A DNA stretch of 64,000 nucleotides from contig ONAR01000008.1 of assembly GCA_900315835.1 (NCBI GenBank), forward strand, positions 31,957-95,956, in the 5' to 3' direction. The notes under the pieces are model-generated. The model was not told the DNA's origin and searched no databases. It worked only from the letters and a program-made list of their open reading frames with translations. The stretch is from an uncultured Prevotella sp. (lineage in GTDB: Bacteria; Bacteroidota; Bacteroidia; Bacteroidales; Bacteroidaceae). Position 1 is the first letter of the stretch; each line of letters opens with the position of its first letter. A program made the position numbers and the translations under genes. Below are positions 53,388-61,075 of the stretch, one piece after another.

Positions 53388-54269
53388 TTACTTCCTGGTT
53401 GGATTCAATCTTTCTTTCAACAACCCGGGCAATTCGCGGGTTTCGTTGGCCACCGGCACGCCGACGGACTCCAACGCCTTGATCTTGCCATCGGCCGAAC
53501 CTGAACCGCCGGAGATGATGGCACCGGCATGACCCATCTGCTTGCCCGGAGGAGCCTGACGGCCGGAGATGAACACCGCCACCGGCTTGGTGACGTGGGC
53601 CTTGATGAACGCCGCCGCACGCTCCTCGGCATCACCGCCAATCTCACCAATCATCGCAATGGAATCGGTGTCGGGATCATCCTGGAACATTTGCAGCAGG
53701 TCCTCAAAATAGAGACCCACCACTGGGTCACCACCCACACCGACGGCCGTAGAGATACCTAAACCGCCCTGTACGAGGTCGTAGACCACTTCGTAGGTCA
53801 ATGTGCCACTGCGCGAAATAACGCCCGTGTGGCCTTTCTTAAAGATGTTTGCGGGCATGATGCCCACCATGCTCTCACCCGGCGAGATGAGGCCCGGACA
53901 GTTGGGACCGATGACCTGCACCCCTTTGATGCGGGCGTAGCGCTGTGCCTCGACGGCATCCATCACCGGAACACCCTCGGTGATGCATACCACCAGCCGG
54001 ATGCCACCGTCGATGGCCTCGAGCATGGCGTCCTTGGCAAAGGGAGCGGGCACGAAGATGATGCTCGTGTTGGCACCCGTAGCGGCTACGGCGTCCTTCA
54101 CCGTGTTGAACACCGGTATGCCGTCGACCTCCTGACCGCCTTTGCCCGGCGACGTGCCACCGACGACCTGTGTACCATATTCCTTCATTTTAGCGGCGTG
54201 GAAGCTGCCGTCGCGCCCGGTGATGCCCTGGACGATGACCTTTGTATCTTTGTTAATCAGTATGCTCAT
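53388..54269 (-). CDS. sucD: Succinate-CoA ligase (ADP/GDP-forming), alpha subunit
   Basis: Substrate-level phosphorylation between succinyl-CoA and succinate. The CoA-binding N-terminus is [18 protein letters not shown]. The phosphohistidine is in [22 protein letters not shown] and [12 protein letters not shown] are conserved. 293 residues, full length. It follows sucC by 12 nt on the same strand. In this lineage it may run toward succinate as a fermentation product (inference). Confidence 0.97.
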   Translation of the reverse strand: MSILINKDTKVIVQGITGRDGSFHAAKMKEYGTQVVGGTSPGKGGQEVDGIPVFNTVKDAVAATGANTSIIFVPAPFAKDAMLEAIDGGIRLVVCITEGVPVMDAVEAQRYARIKGVQVIGPNCPGLISPGESMVGIMPANIFKKGHTGVISRSGTLTYEVVYDLVQGGLGISTAVGVGGDPVVGLYFEDLLQMFQDDPDTDSIAMIGEIGGDAEERAAAFIKAHVTKPVAVFISGRQAPPGKQMGHAGAIISGGSGSADGKIKALESVGVPVANETRELPGLLKERLNPTRK

Positions 54270-54281
54270 AGTCTGTTGGTT

Positions 54282-55421
54282 TTAATGTTGTTTGGATATT
54301 TCCACGGCTTTGTGGCCTGCATCCGACATTGTCGTTGCCACGGTGAAGTGGGTGCCCTTGAGTATCTCGCGCCCCTCGGCCTCGTTGGTGCCGGTGAGTC
54401 GGATGACGATGGGGATGTCGGTCTTGATGGTCTTGAACGCCTCGATGAGGCCCTTGGCCACGTCGTCGCAGCGCGTGATGCCGCCGAAGATGTTCACCAG
54501 CACCGTGTTGACGTGCTTATCCGACAGCAGCAAGTTCATGGCATCGACAATCTTCTCGGGCTTCGAACTGCCGCCGATGTCGAGGAAGTTGGCCGGCTCA
54601 CCGCCATAGAGCTTGATCATATCCATCGTCGCCATGGCCAGTCCGGCGCCGTTGACCATGCAGCCAATCTTTCCGCCGAGGTTCACATAGCTGAAGCCAT
54701 GGTCCTTGGCCCACTGCTCCTTCTTCTCGTCCTCGTCGGGCTCAAACAGTGCCTTCACGTCGGGGTGGCGGAAGAGGGCGTTGTTGTCGAACGTCATCTT
54801 CGCGTCGATGGCCTTCAGCGTCCCGTCCTTGAGCAGCACGAGAGGGTTGATCTCCACGAGTGAGGCATCCTTCTCGGTGAAGAGGCGGTAGAGGGCCTTG
54901 AAGATGGCGGCGGCCTGCTTCACCTGCGCCTTGTCGTCGAACAGTTTCCACGCGGCCTCATTGGCTTTGAAGTCGGCCATTCCGATGACGGGGTCGATGA
55001 TGACCTTCTCAATCTTCTCCGGCGTCTCCCGCGCCACCTGTTCGATGTCCATGCCACCGGCGCGGCTGAGCATCATCATCGGACACTTCGACCGGCGGTC
55101 AACGAGGATGCTGACGTAGTACTCTGCAGCGATGTCGACGGCCTCGCTCACCAGCACGCGGTCGACGGTGTAGCCCTTGATGGTCATGCCGAGGATGGCT
55201 TCGGCATGCTGGCGGATCTCGGCCTCGCTGCTGCCGAGCTTCACACCACCGGCCTTACCGCGTCCGCCGGTATGTACTTGTGCTTTGACTACGGCCTTCT
55301 CGGTGCCGAGCTTGCGGTAGGCCTCGACGGCCTCGTCGGGGGTGCGGCAAAGATAATGCCGGTCTACTGGTACCCCGTACTGTTCAAAGAAGCCTTTGGC
55401 TTGATATTCATGTACTTTCAT
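54282..55421 (-). CDS. sucC: Succinate-CoA ligase, beta subunit
   Basis: ATP-grasp subunit. [77 protein letters not shown] and [15 protein letters not shown] are all diagnostic. 379 residues, normal length. First gene of the sucCD pair. The 8-bp repeat array of the upstream GT2 gene ends just before it. Confidence 0.97.
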   Translation of the reverse strand: MKVHEYQAKGFFEQYGVPVDRHYLCRTPDEAVEAYRKLGTEKAVVKAQVHTGGRGKAGGVKLGSSEAEIRQHAEAILGMTIKGYTVDRVLVSEAVDIAAEYYVSILVDRRSKCPMMMLSRAGGMDIEQVARETPEKIEKVIIDPVIGMADFKANEAAWKLFDDKAQVKQAAAIFKALYRLFTEKDASLVEINPLVLLKDGTLKAIDAKMTFDNNALFRHPDVKALFEPDEDEKKEQWAKDHGFSYVNLGGKIGCMVNGAGLAMATMDMIKLYGGEPANFLDIGGSSKPEKIVDAMNLLLSDKHVNTVLVNIFGGITRCDDVAKGLIEAFKTIKTDIPIVIRLTGTNEAEGREILKGTHFTVATTMSDAGHKAVEISKQH

Positions 55422-55432
55422 AGTGTATAAGT

Positions 55433-55500
55433 TTATGAGTTGGTGAGTTCTTGAGTTTGTGAGTTGGTGAGTTCTTGAGTTGGTGAGTCTTTGAGTTTGT
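55433..55500. repeat. 8-bp GAGTTGGT/GAGTTCTT array at the GT2 3' end
   Basis: Eight consecutive 8-bp units GAGTTGGT, GAGTTCTT, GAGTTTGT. The same unit recurs in the GT2 5' leader (56441-56489), so the gene is bracketed by the repeat. Confidence 0.9.
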
Positions 55501-56437
55501 GGGCACCGGCACGCTCCTCGACGAAATAACGGGGACGGCGCTTGACCTCGATGAAAATCTTACCGATGTAGAGGCCGGTGATGCCCAAGGCGGTGGTGAC
55601 GATGCCGCCGATGAACCACAGCGAGATGAGCAGGGAGGGCCAGCCGGCGTTGGTCTGACCCTCGATGTAGCGCACGATGGCGAAGGCGATCATCACGATG
55701 GAGATGAGGGTCATCATGAGGCCGATGAACGTGATGGCCTTGAGCGGTGCGATGGAGAACGACGTGATGCCGTCGATGCTGAATGCCAGCATCTTGCGCA
55801 GCGGGTATTTAGACTCTCCGGCCATACGCGGACGGCGGTCGTAATAGACGAAGCCCTCCTTGAAGCCCAACTGGCGGACGATGGCACGCAGAAAGAGGTT
55901 GCGCTCGGGGTATTGCATGAGGGCTTTCACTGCCCGCCGCGTCATCATGCGGAAGTCGGCGTGGTTGTAGATGACCTCCTTGTCGAAGCAGCGCATCAGC
56001 CGGTAGAAGGCCTGCGCGCTGACGCGCTTGAACCACGAGTCGCTCTTGCGGCTCTTCCTCACGCCGTAGATGATGTCCTTGCCCGCGTTCACCTGCCTTG
56101 CCATGTCGATGATGGTGGTCTCGTCGTCCTGAAGGTCAGCGTCGATGGCTACGATGGCATCGCTGTCGTTGACGCTCTCCTGCAGTCCGGCCCACAGTGC
56201 ATTCTGGTGGCCTTCGTTGTGGGAGAGTTTGATGCCCTGCACCGCGGGGTTGTGCCTGGCCTCGTCGGCGATGAGCTGCCACGTGCGGTCGCGGCTGCCG
56301 TCATCAACCAACAGCAGGTGGGCGTCGGTATCAGCCTCCTGACGCAGACGGACGATGAGCGCCTCCATCTTGGCTAAGGTGTCGGGCAGCACCTCCTCTT
56401 CGTTGTAGCAGGGAATGACGATGGATAATGTGAGCAT
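55433..56437 (-). CDS. Family 2 glycosyltransferase, GtrB/DPM1-like, with repeat-encoded tail
   Basis: 334 residues from MLTLSIVIPCYNEEEVLP. The frame reads on to 56644, but that part is antisense to the neighbouring methyltransferase gene and is not used. The GT-A domain has DDGSRDRTW, DADLQDD and the NHADFRMMTRRAV segment. Two C-terminal membrane helices (about 225-300) match polyprenyl-phosphate sugar transferases. The last ~25 residues (KDSPTQELTNSQTQELTN) are encoded by an 8-bp tandem repeat and are probably not part of the original fold. Confidence 0.9.
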   Translation of the reverse strand: MLTLSIVIPCYNEEEVLPDTLAKMEALIVRLRQEADTDAHLLLVDDGSRDRTWQLIADEARHNPAVQGIKLSHNEGHQNALWAGLQESVNDSDAIVAIDADLQDDETTIIDMARQVNAGKDIIYGVRKSRKSDSWFKRVSAQAFYRLMRCFDKEVIYNHADFRMMTRRAVKALMQYPERNLFLRAIVRQLGFKEGFVYYDRRPRMAGESKYPLRKMLAFSIDGITSFSIAPLKAITFIGLMMTLISIVMIAFAIVRYIEGQTNAGWPSLLISLWFIGGIVTTALGITGLYIGKIFIEVKRRPRYFVEERAGAHKLKDSPTQELTNSQTQELTNS

Positions 56438-56440
56438 GTG

Positions 56441-56489
56441 AGTTGAGTTCTTGAGTTTGTGAGTTTGTGAGCTCGTGAGTTTGTGAGCT
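56441..56489. repeat. 8-bp GAGTTTGT/GAGCTCGT array in the GT2 leader
   Basis: About six units between the GT2 start and the TrmH-family stop codon. Same family as 55433-55500. Confidence 0.85.
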
Positions 56490-56498
56490 CTTAATATG

Positions 56499-57140
56499 TT
56501 AAAGCGCGGGAGCGGGCGCGGGGTCATCGGTAAGGAACTGCTTGGCAAATTCCCAGATGACGATGCCGGCGGTGGTGCTGACGTTGAGGCTGTGCTTCGT
56601 ACCGAACTGAGGGATTTCGAGGCAGCCGTCGCTCTGGTCGACAACCGACTGCTGTACGCCCTTCACCTCATTGCCGAGGATGAGGGCCTGACCGGCGTAG
56701 GCAGTGCCGTCGCTACGTTGCTGTGCGTTGAGGGCGTCGCCGAGGTGTTGATTGTTGGGGGCATCGGTGCGTTGTTGTGCGTTGAGGGCGTCGCTGAGGT
56801 GCTGCAGTTTGGTTGAGCCGACGACCTGCTCCACGCTCCAGACGAAGTAGCCCTGGCGGTGGAGCTCGGCGACGGCTTCGAGAGTGTCGCTGAAGTAGCG
56901 CCACGCTACGCTGTCCTCACCGCCGAGCGCCGTCTTGTGGATCTCGGCGTTGGGTGGACACGCGGTAATGCCGCAGAGGTAGATGGCGGCCACACGGAAG
57001 GCGTCGGCTGAGCGAAACACGCTGCCTACATTGTAGAGCGAGCGTACGTTGTCGAGCACTACGATGAGCGGCAGTTTCCGCGCTTCCTTAAACTCCTCCA
57101 CCGACAACCGGTGCATCTCTATCGTCTTGAGCTTGCGCAT
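56499..57140 (-). CDS. TrmH/SpoU-family RNA 2'-O-methyltransferase with internal duplication
   Basis: Predicted to methylate a ribose in tRNA or rRNA using SAM via the trefoil-knot fold. Motif 1 is VLDNVRSLYNVGSVFRSADAF (about 28-48), motif 2 LILGNEVKGV, motif 3 CLEIPQFGTKHSLNVSTTAGIVIWEF. Between motifs 1 and 2, residues ~112-148 are two copies of QHLxDALNAQQR(T/S)D, an insertion not expected in the family. 213 residues, versus about 175-180 without the insertion. The exact RNA target cannot be told. Confidence 0.9.
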   Translation of the reverse strand: MRKLKTIEMHRLSVEEFKEARKLPLIVVLDNVRSLYNVGSVFRSADAFRVAAIYLCGITACPPNAEIHKTALGGEDSVAWRYFSDTLEAVAELHRQGYFVWSVEQVVGSTKLQHLSDALNAQQRTDAPNNQHLGDALNAQQRSDGTAYAGQALILGNEVKGVQQSVVDQSDGCLEIPQFGTKHSLNVSTTAGIVIWEFAKQFLTDDPAPAPAL

Positions 57141-57160
57141 AATTCTATCTTCTATCTGCG

Positions 57161-57199
57161 GCTGGTGGCCGGCACAAGACCGGCCACTACACTAATACC
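57161..57199 (-). repeat. REP-like element downstream of sufE
   Basis: On the minus strand AGTGTAGTGGCCGG, TCTT, GTGCCGGCCACCAGCC. Usual sense orientation. Confidence 0.88.
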
Positions 57200-57212
57200 T
57201 TTAGCTTCACCG

Positions 57213-57290
57213 CTTATTGTAATGACTGGACTTCTGGACTTCTGGACTTCCGGACTTCCGGACTTCCGGACTTCTTACTAACTAATCTTC
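57213..57290. repeat. GAAGTCCGG-family array (inverted)
   Basis: CTTATTGTAATGACTGG then GACTTCTGG/GACTTCCGG units. Reverse-complement copy of the element at 10262-10399, again beside a REP-like element. Confidence 0.88.
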
Positions 57291-57305
57291 CGCCTTCCGT
57301 CCTTC

Positions 57306-57740
57306 TCACTTCCCCTCCTTCTCCTTCGCCTCATAGGCGAGGGCGTAGGCCTTGATTTGCTTCACCATAGCTAACAGACCGTTGGAGCGGGTGGGGGAGA
57401 GGTGGTCGCGCAGCCCAATCTTATCGATGAAATACAGGTCGGCGTCGAGAATCTCCTTCGGCGTGTGGTTGCTCAGCACATGGATGAGTAGGGCGATGAT
57501 GCCCTTCACGATGAGCGCGTCGCTGTCGGCGGTGAACACCAGACGGCCGTCAACGTCGTCACACTGCAGCCACACGCGGCTCTGACAACCGTCGATGAGG
57601 TTCTGCTCGGTCTTGTATTTGTCATCGAGCGCATCGAGGTCGTTGCCCAGGTCGATGAGCATCTGGTATTTGTCCATCCAGTCGTCGAAGTCGCTGAACT
57701 CTGCGACGACCTCGTCTTGTAATTCGTTTATCGTCTTCAT
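57306..57740 (-). CDS. sufE: SufE-family iron-sulfur assembly protein
   Basis: Accepts sulfur from a SufS-type cysteine desulfurase. The active Cys is in NLIDGCQSRVWL (Cys53), followed by the typical VKGIIALLIHVLSNHTPKEIL. 144 residues, standard SufE length. No sufS or sufBCD genes lie in the window, so the partner is elsewhere. The upstream gene on the same strand encodes a U32 protein. Confidence 0.95.
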   Translation of the reverse strand: MKTINELQDEVVAEFSDFDDWMDKYQMLIDLGNDLDALDDKYKTEQNLIDGCQSRVWLQCDDVDGRLVFTADSDALIVKGIIALLIHVLSNHTPKEILDADLYFIDKIGLRDHLSPTRSNGLLAMVKQIKAYALAYEAKEKEGK

Positions 57741-57776
57741 ATTTCGTAAAACGTTATCTTATTATGCTTCCCTTTA

Positions 57777-59027
57777 TTAAGCTTCCACCTTCTCAATGCG
57801 GAAGAACTTATCGTTTTCCCTCACCTTTCCGGGCACGGGGATGCTGACGAGCCAACCCTGTTCGGCCTTGTCGACAGGTTTGAGGTCGTAGCGTATCTCG
57901 TCGGCGGTGAGGTACATCGCACCCGTGGCGTTGCCCGTGATGAGCAGTTTGTCGCCGAGCTTGAACGTATTGGCCTGCACCGCAATCTCAGCCACGCCGA
58001 GCTTGGAGTAGTATTTCGTCACCTTGCCTACGAGCACCTTGCGCTCGGTGGCCAGCGAACCGTATTGGTTATTCCACTCGCCAAGGGTCTGGCCCTGGTA
58101 GTAACCATCCCAGAAGCCGCGGTTGAACACCGTGGCGAGGCGCTTATCCCACTCATCCTTGCGCGCTTCGGTAAACGTACCGTCGAGCACCGCCCTGATG
58201 GCCTCCTTGTAGCAGGTCACCACGGTGTAGACGTATTCGGGACCACGCGCACGGCCCTCAATCTTGAACACCCTCACGCCGGCTTTCATCATCTTGTCGA
58301 TGAAGCGGATGGTCTTCAGGTCCTTCGGACTCATGATGTACTTATTGTCAATCTCCATGGCGTTGCCCGTCTCGTTGTCGGTGACGGTGTAGCTGCGGCG
58401 GCAAATCTGTACGCACTGTCCGCGGTTGGCCGAACGGTTGGCGGCGTGGAGGCTCATGTAGCACTTGCCCGACACAGCCATGCAGAGGGCGCCGTGGCAG
58501 AACATCTCGATGCGGATGGGTTGCCCTGAGGGGCCGCAGATATGCTGGCGAAGGATCTCGTCGTGAATGTGGGCCACCTGCGTCATATTGAGCTCGCGGG
58601 CCAATACGCTGACGTCGGCGAATTGGGCATAGAACTTCAGTGCCTCGACGTTGCTGATATTGAGTTGGGTGGAGAGGTGTACCTCCATGCCCACCTTGCG
58701 GCAGTAGGCCATCACGGCGACGTCGGAGGCGATGACGGCCGTCACACCGGCAGCCACGGCGGCATCGATGATGCGGTGCATGGTGTCCATATCCTCGTCG
58801 TAGATAATGGTGTTCACCGTCAGGTAGGTCTTGATGCCGTGGGCCTGACAGGTGGCGACGATGTCGTGGAGGTCGTTGAGGTCGAAATGGTTGGCGCTGT
58901 GCGACCGCATGTTGAGCTGTCCCACACCGAAGTAGATGGAGTCGGCTCCGGCCTGTATGGCGGCAGCTAATGACTCCCGGCTGCCCACGGGCGCCATAAT
59001 CTCGTATTGGTCGTTTAATGCATTCAT
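57777..59027 (-). CDS. U32-family protein (TrhP/RlhA-like RNA hydroxylase or peptidase)
   Basis: 416 residues. The TIM-barrel N-terminus is MAPVGSRESLAAAIQAGADSIYFG; the U32 signature is EMFCHGALCMAVSGKCYMS (about 178-196). The cysteines in GALC, GKC and GQCVQIC could bind an iron-sulfur cluster, as proposed for RNA-hydroxylating members. A C-terminal beta-barrel (about 335-410) with GKVTKYYSKLGVAEI is present. RNA hydroxylation (tRNA U34 or 23S C) is more likely than proteolysis given recent knowledge of the family. A perfect promoter lies at 59033-59063. Confidence 0.9.
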   Translation of the reverse strand: MNALNDQYEIMAPVGSRESLAAAIQAGADSIYFGVGQLNMRSHSANHFDLNDLHDIVATCQAHGIKTYLTVNTIIYDEDMDTMHRIIDAAVAAGVTAVIASDVAVMAYCRKVGMEVHLSTQLNISNVEALKFYAQFADVSVLARELNMTQVAHIHDEILRQHICGPSGQPIRIEMFCHGALCMAVSGKCYMSLHAANRSANRGQCVQICRRSYTVTDNETGNAMEIDNKYIMSPKDLKTIRFIDKMMKAGVRVFKIEGRARGPEYVYTVVTCYKEAIRAVLDGTFTEARKDEWDKRLATVFNRGFWDGYYQGQTLGEWNNQYGSLATERKVLVGKVTKYYSKLGVAEIAVQANTFKLGDKLLITGNATGAMYLTADEIRYDLKPVDKAEQGWLVSIPVPGKVRENDKFFRIEKVEA

Positions 59028-59032
59028 GTGTG

Positions 59033-59063
59033 CAAAGATAGTGCAAACGAGGGGAAAAGCAAA
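59033..59063 (-). promoter_or_regulatory. Promoter of the U32 gene, probably leaderless
   Basis: Minus-strand TTTG (59063-59060), exactly 19 nt, TATCTTTG (59040-59033). The ATG (59027) starts only 5 nt past the -7 element. Confidence 0.82.
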
Positions 59064-59094
59064 GAAAAAGTGCGGGATAATTGAAATAAAGCGC

Positions 59095-59102
59095 TATCTT
59101 TG
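59095..59102 (+). promoter_or_regulatory. -7 element of the C1-like protease gene, probably leaderless
   Basis: TATCTTTG ends 4 nt before the ATG at 59107. The -33 half is poor. It is divergent from the U32 promoter within 79 bp. Confidence 0.6.
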
Positions 59103-59106
59103 CAGC

Positions 59107-60207
59107 ATGCGTAACGATTTAATATATGGAAAGGCGAAAGGGGGCGCGAAGGCCCTGAAGGCGGGCGTGCTCCTTTTAGTTGCGGCCGGCGTGATGCTCA
59201 TGGGCTGCGGGCGGTCGGAGAAGGGCACGGAGGCGGTGCGAAGGTTTACGCCCGAGGTGACCATCAGGACTACACCGGTCAAGGACCAGGGGCGGAGCAG
59301 TCTGTGTTGGGTCTACGCCATGCTCGCCACCATCGAGAGCGAGCGGCTTGAGCGCGGCGACTCTGTAGAGCTGTCGCCCGACTACCTCGCGCGCATGGTG
59401 CTCAAGCAGGATGCCACGGCCTTCTACCTCACCCGAGGCGCCCGGCGTGTCACCACCCGCGGCATGATGACGATGGTGCCGCGCCTCATGCAGACCTACG
59501 GCATTCAGACGCTCGATGCCTACCATCCCTACGAGCCAGTCAACTACAACGCCTTGGCCCGCACGATGATGATTCAAGCCCGGGCAGCGGGATCGCTGCG
59601 CCAACTCAACGAGCGCGTCGACCGCACGATGGACCAGCAGATTGGCTACCTGCCGCCGACGCTCTATATGCTCGGCATGCGCTATACGCCGCAGCAGTTC
59701 GCCCAAAGCGTCTGCCTGCCCGACGAATACCGTGCGCTGACGAGCTTCACCCACCATCCGTTTAATGAGGCGTTTGTCCTTGAGTCGCCCGACAACCGCA
59801 TGCGCGACCTGTTCTACAACATCCCCATCGACCGGTTGATGCAGACCATCGTCACCGCCCTGCGCAATGGCCACCCCGTTTGTTGGGAAGGCGACATCAG
59901 TGAGGCGGGGTTCAACTTCCGCTGCGGGGTGGCCATGCTGCAGTACGACGACCAGCCCGTGACACAGCAGTCTCGGCAGCGCGCCTACGAGCATTTCCTC
60001 ACTACCGACGACCACTGCATGGAGCTCTGCGGACTGGCCCACGACGCCAATGGCCGCCGTTTCTTCCTCGCAAAGAACTCATGGGGAAAGAACAACGCTT
60101 ACGGCGGAATGATGTATCTCAGTTATAACTACGTGAAGATGAAGACCATCGCCGTGATGGTACCAACCGATTACCAGCAAAACAAAAACCGCCCATGCTC
60201 GGACTGA
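59107..60207 (+). CDS. C1-like (papain/bleomycin-hydrolase-type) cysteine protease lipoprotein
   Basis: 366 residues from MRNDLIYGKAKGG; the frame extends to 58936 but the promoter and the divergent gene exclude that. Membrane segment 17-33 with lipobox VMLMGC (Cys34). The catalytic set is Cys67 in QGRSSLCWVYA, His in DDHCMELCGLA and Asn in AKNSWGKNN, closest to C1B enzymes. It is probably exported and lipid-anchored, with a proteolytic or peptide-processing role. A hairpin at 60187-60219 includes its stop codon. Confidence 0.88.
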   Translation: MRNDLIYGKAKGGAKALKAGVLLLVAAGVMLMGCGRSEKGTEAVRRFTPEVTIRTTPVKDQGRSSLCWVYAMLATIESERLERGDSVELSPDYLARMVLKQDATAFYLTRGARRVTTRGMMTMVPRLMQTYGIQTLDAYHPYEPVNYNALARTMMIQARAAGSLRQLNERVDRTMDQQIGYLPPTLYMLGMRYTPQQFAQSVCLPDEYRALTSFTHHPFNEAFVLESPDNRMRDLFYNIPIDRLMQTIVTALRNGHPVCWEGDISEAGFNFRCGVAMLQYDDQPVTQQSRQRAYEHFLTTDDHCMELCGLAHDANGRRFFLAKNSWGKNNAYGGMMYLSYNYVKMKTIAVMVPTDYQQNKNRPCSD

Positions 60208-60219
60208 GCATGGGCGGTT
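60183..60219 (-). terminator. Hairpin between the C1-like gene and tRNA-Gln
   Basis: A perfect 13-14-bp stem (60187-60200 with 60206-60219, arm AACCGCCCATGCTC). On the minus strand it is followed by TTTTTGTTTT, so it terminates the tRNA-Gln transcript. It may also end the plus-strand protease transcript. Confidence 0.82.
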
Positions 60220-60223
60220 AGCG

Positions 60224-60294
60224 TTGTCCCAGGCGGACTCGAACCACCACTGACAGAACCAAAAACTGTAGTGCTACCATTACACCATAGGACA
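60224..60294 (-). tRNA. tRNA-Gln (anticodon TTG)
   Basis: A 71-nt cloverleaf: acceptor TGTCCTA/TGGGACA, D stem GTGT/GCAC, anticodon stem ACAGT/TCTGT with loop TTTTGGT (TTG), T stem GGTGG/CCGCC with TTCGAGT, discriminator A. The top pair of the anticodon loop (31-39) is a T-T mismatch. CCA is not encoded. Confidence 0.93.
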
Positions 60295-60354
60295 ATGGTA
60301 GGTGCAAAGTTAGGTGTTTTTTGCGAATAAGCCAAACAATAAGCCAATAATTTT

Positions 60355-60966
60355 TCAATTCACATAGAGCATGCCGAGTGGTCCGCTGGTGGTGGCCCTG
60401 TAGCGTGTGAGGCCCTTGTCGCCGGCCGTTTTGCTGTTTCTGCAGTTGCCTCCGTTATTGAGGTCGTATTGCCTTTTGCAGTTGGCGCAGGTGGCTATGC
60501 CTGCCGAGTTGACCGTGAGTGGATAGTTGCGCAGGGGCAGCTGGTTGTAGTCGAAGCAGTTGGGACATTGGGCGTCGTAGGCCACGAAGGCGTAGCTGCC
60601 GTTGAGGTCGGGGAGCAGGTTGGCGTAGCCCACGTAGAGTCCGTTGTTCATGCCGATGCGCCTGGTGTTGCCGCGCTGTGTGTCGATGGCGTTGAAGGGG
60701 CTGGTGCTGTGCTGTCCCTGGTTGGAGGTGAAGTTGTAGGTTGGCGTTGGCGACGCGGTGTATTTGATAAGGCAGAACGTGCCGGGAGCCATGGGGTTCA
60801 TGGCCGACTGCAAGGTGGCGTCCTGATGGACGCTGTTGTCGATGTAGAGGTTGCAGTGGAAGTTGCTGTAGGTGTTGTCGTCGCCGGTGCAGGCCGTGAG
60901 CAGAGCCGTGAGCAGAGGCGTGAGGAGAGGCGTGAGCAGCAGGGGCAGGAAGAGTTTTCTTCTCAT
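60355..60966 (-). CDS. Lipoprotein with two CxxC pairs, Rieske-like C-terminal pattern
   Basis: 203 residues. A signal built of TPLLTPLLTALLTA repeats has its lipobox at LLTAC (Cys26). Two metal-type pairs occur: Cys134-Pro-Asn-Cys137 and Cys160-Ala-Asn-Cys163, the latter followed by KRQYDLNNGGNC and a GPLGMLYV end. The layout recalls the Rieske ferredoxin fold (CxH...CxxH) with both His replaced by Cys, which would favour zinc or rubredoxin-type iron. I recognise no named family. It lies downstream of argH across a REP-like element. Confidence 0.7.
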   Translation of the reverse strand: MRRKLFLPLLLTPLLTPLLTALLTACTGDDNTYSNFHCNLYIDNSVHQDATLQSAMNPMAPGTFCLIKYTASPTPTYNFTSNQGQHSTSPFNAIDTQRGNTRRIGMNNGLYVGYANLLPDLNGSYAFVAYDAQCPNCFDYNQLPLRNYPLTVNSAGIATCANCKRQYDLNNGGNCRNSKTAGDKGLTRYRATTSGPLGMLYVN

Positions 60967-61002
60967 GGGTGGAGTTTTTTGGAGGCATGGTGTTTGCCAT
61001 GC

Positions 61003-61042
61003 GGCTGGTGGCCGACACGAGGTCGGCCACTACACTGAAACC
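61003..61042 (-). repeat. REP-like element downstream of argH
   Basis: On the minus strand AGTGTAGTGGCCGA, CCTC, GTGTCGGCCACCAGCC. Both arms changed together (CGG to CGA and CCG to TCG), keeping the stem paired. Confidence 0.88.
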
Positions 61043-61075
61043 AATTTATTGTGACAGGTCAGTTTCCATAGAAAC

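Noticed and set aside
55433-56644. 403-residue version of the GT2 gene
   Set aside because: The extra N-terminus is antisense to the TrmH-family gene and repeat-encoded; the glycosyltransferase fold begins at MLTLSIVIPCYN.
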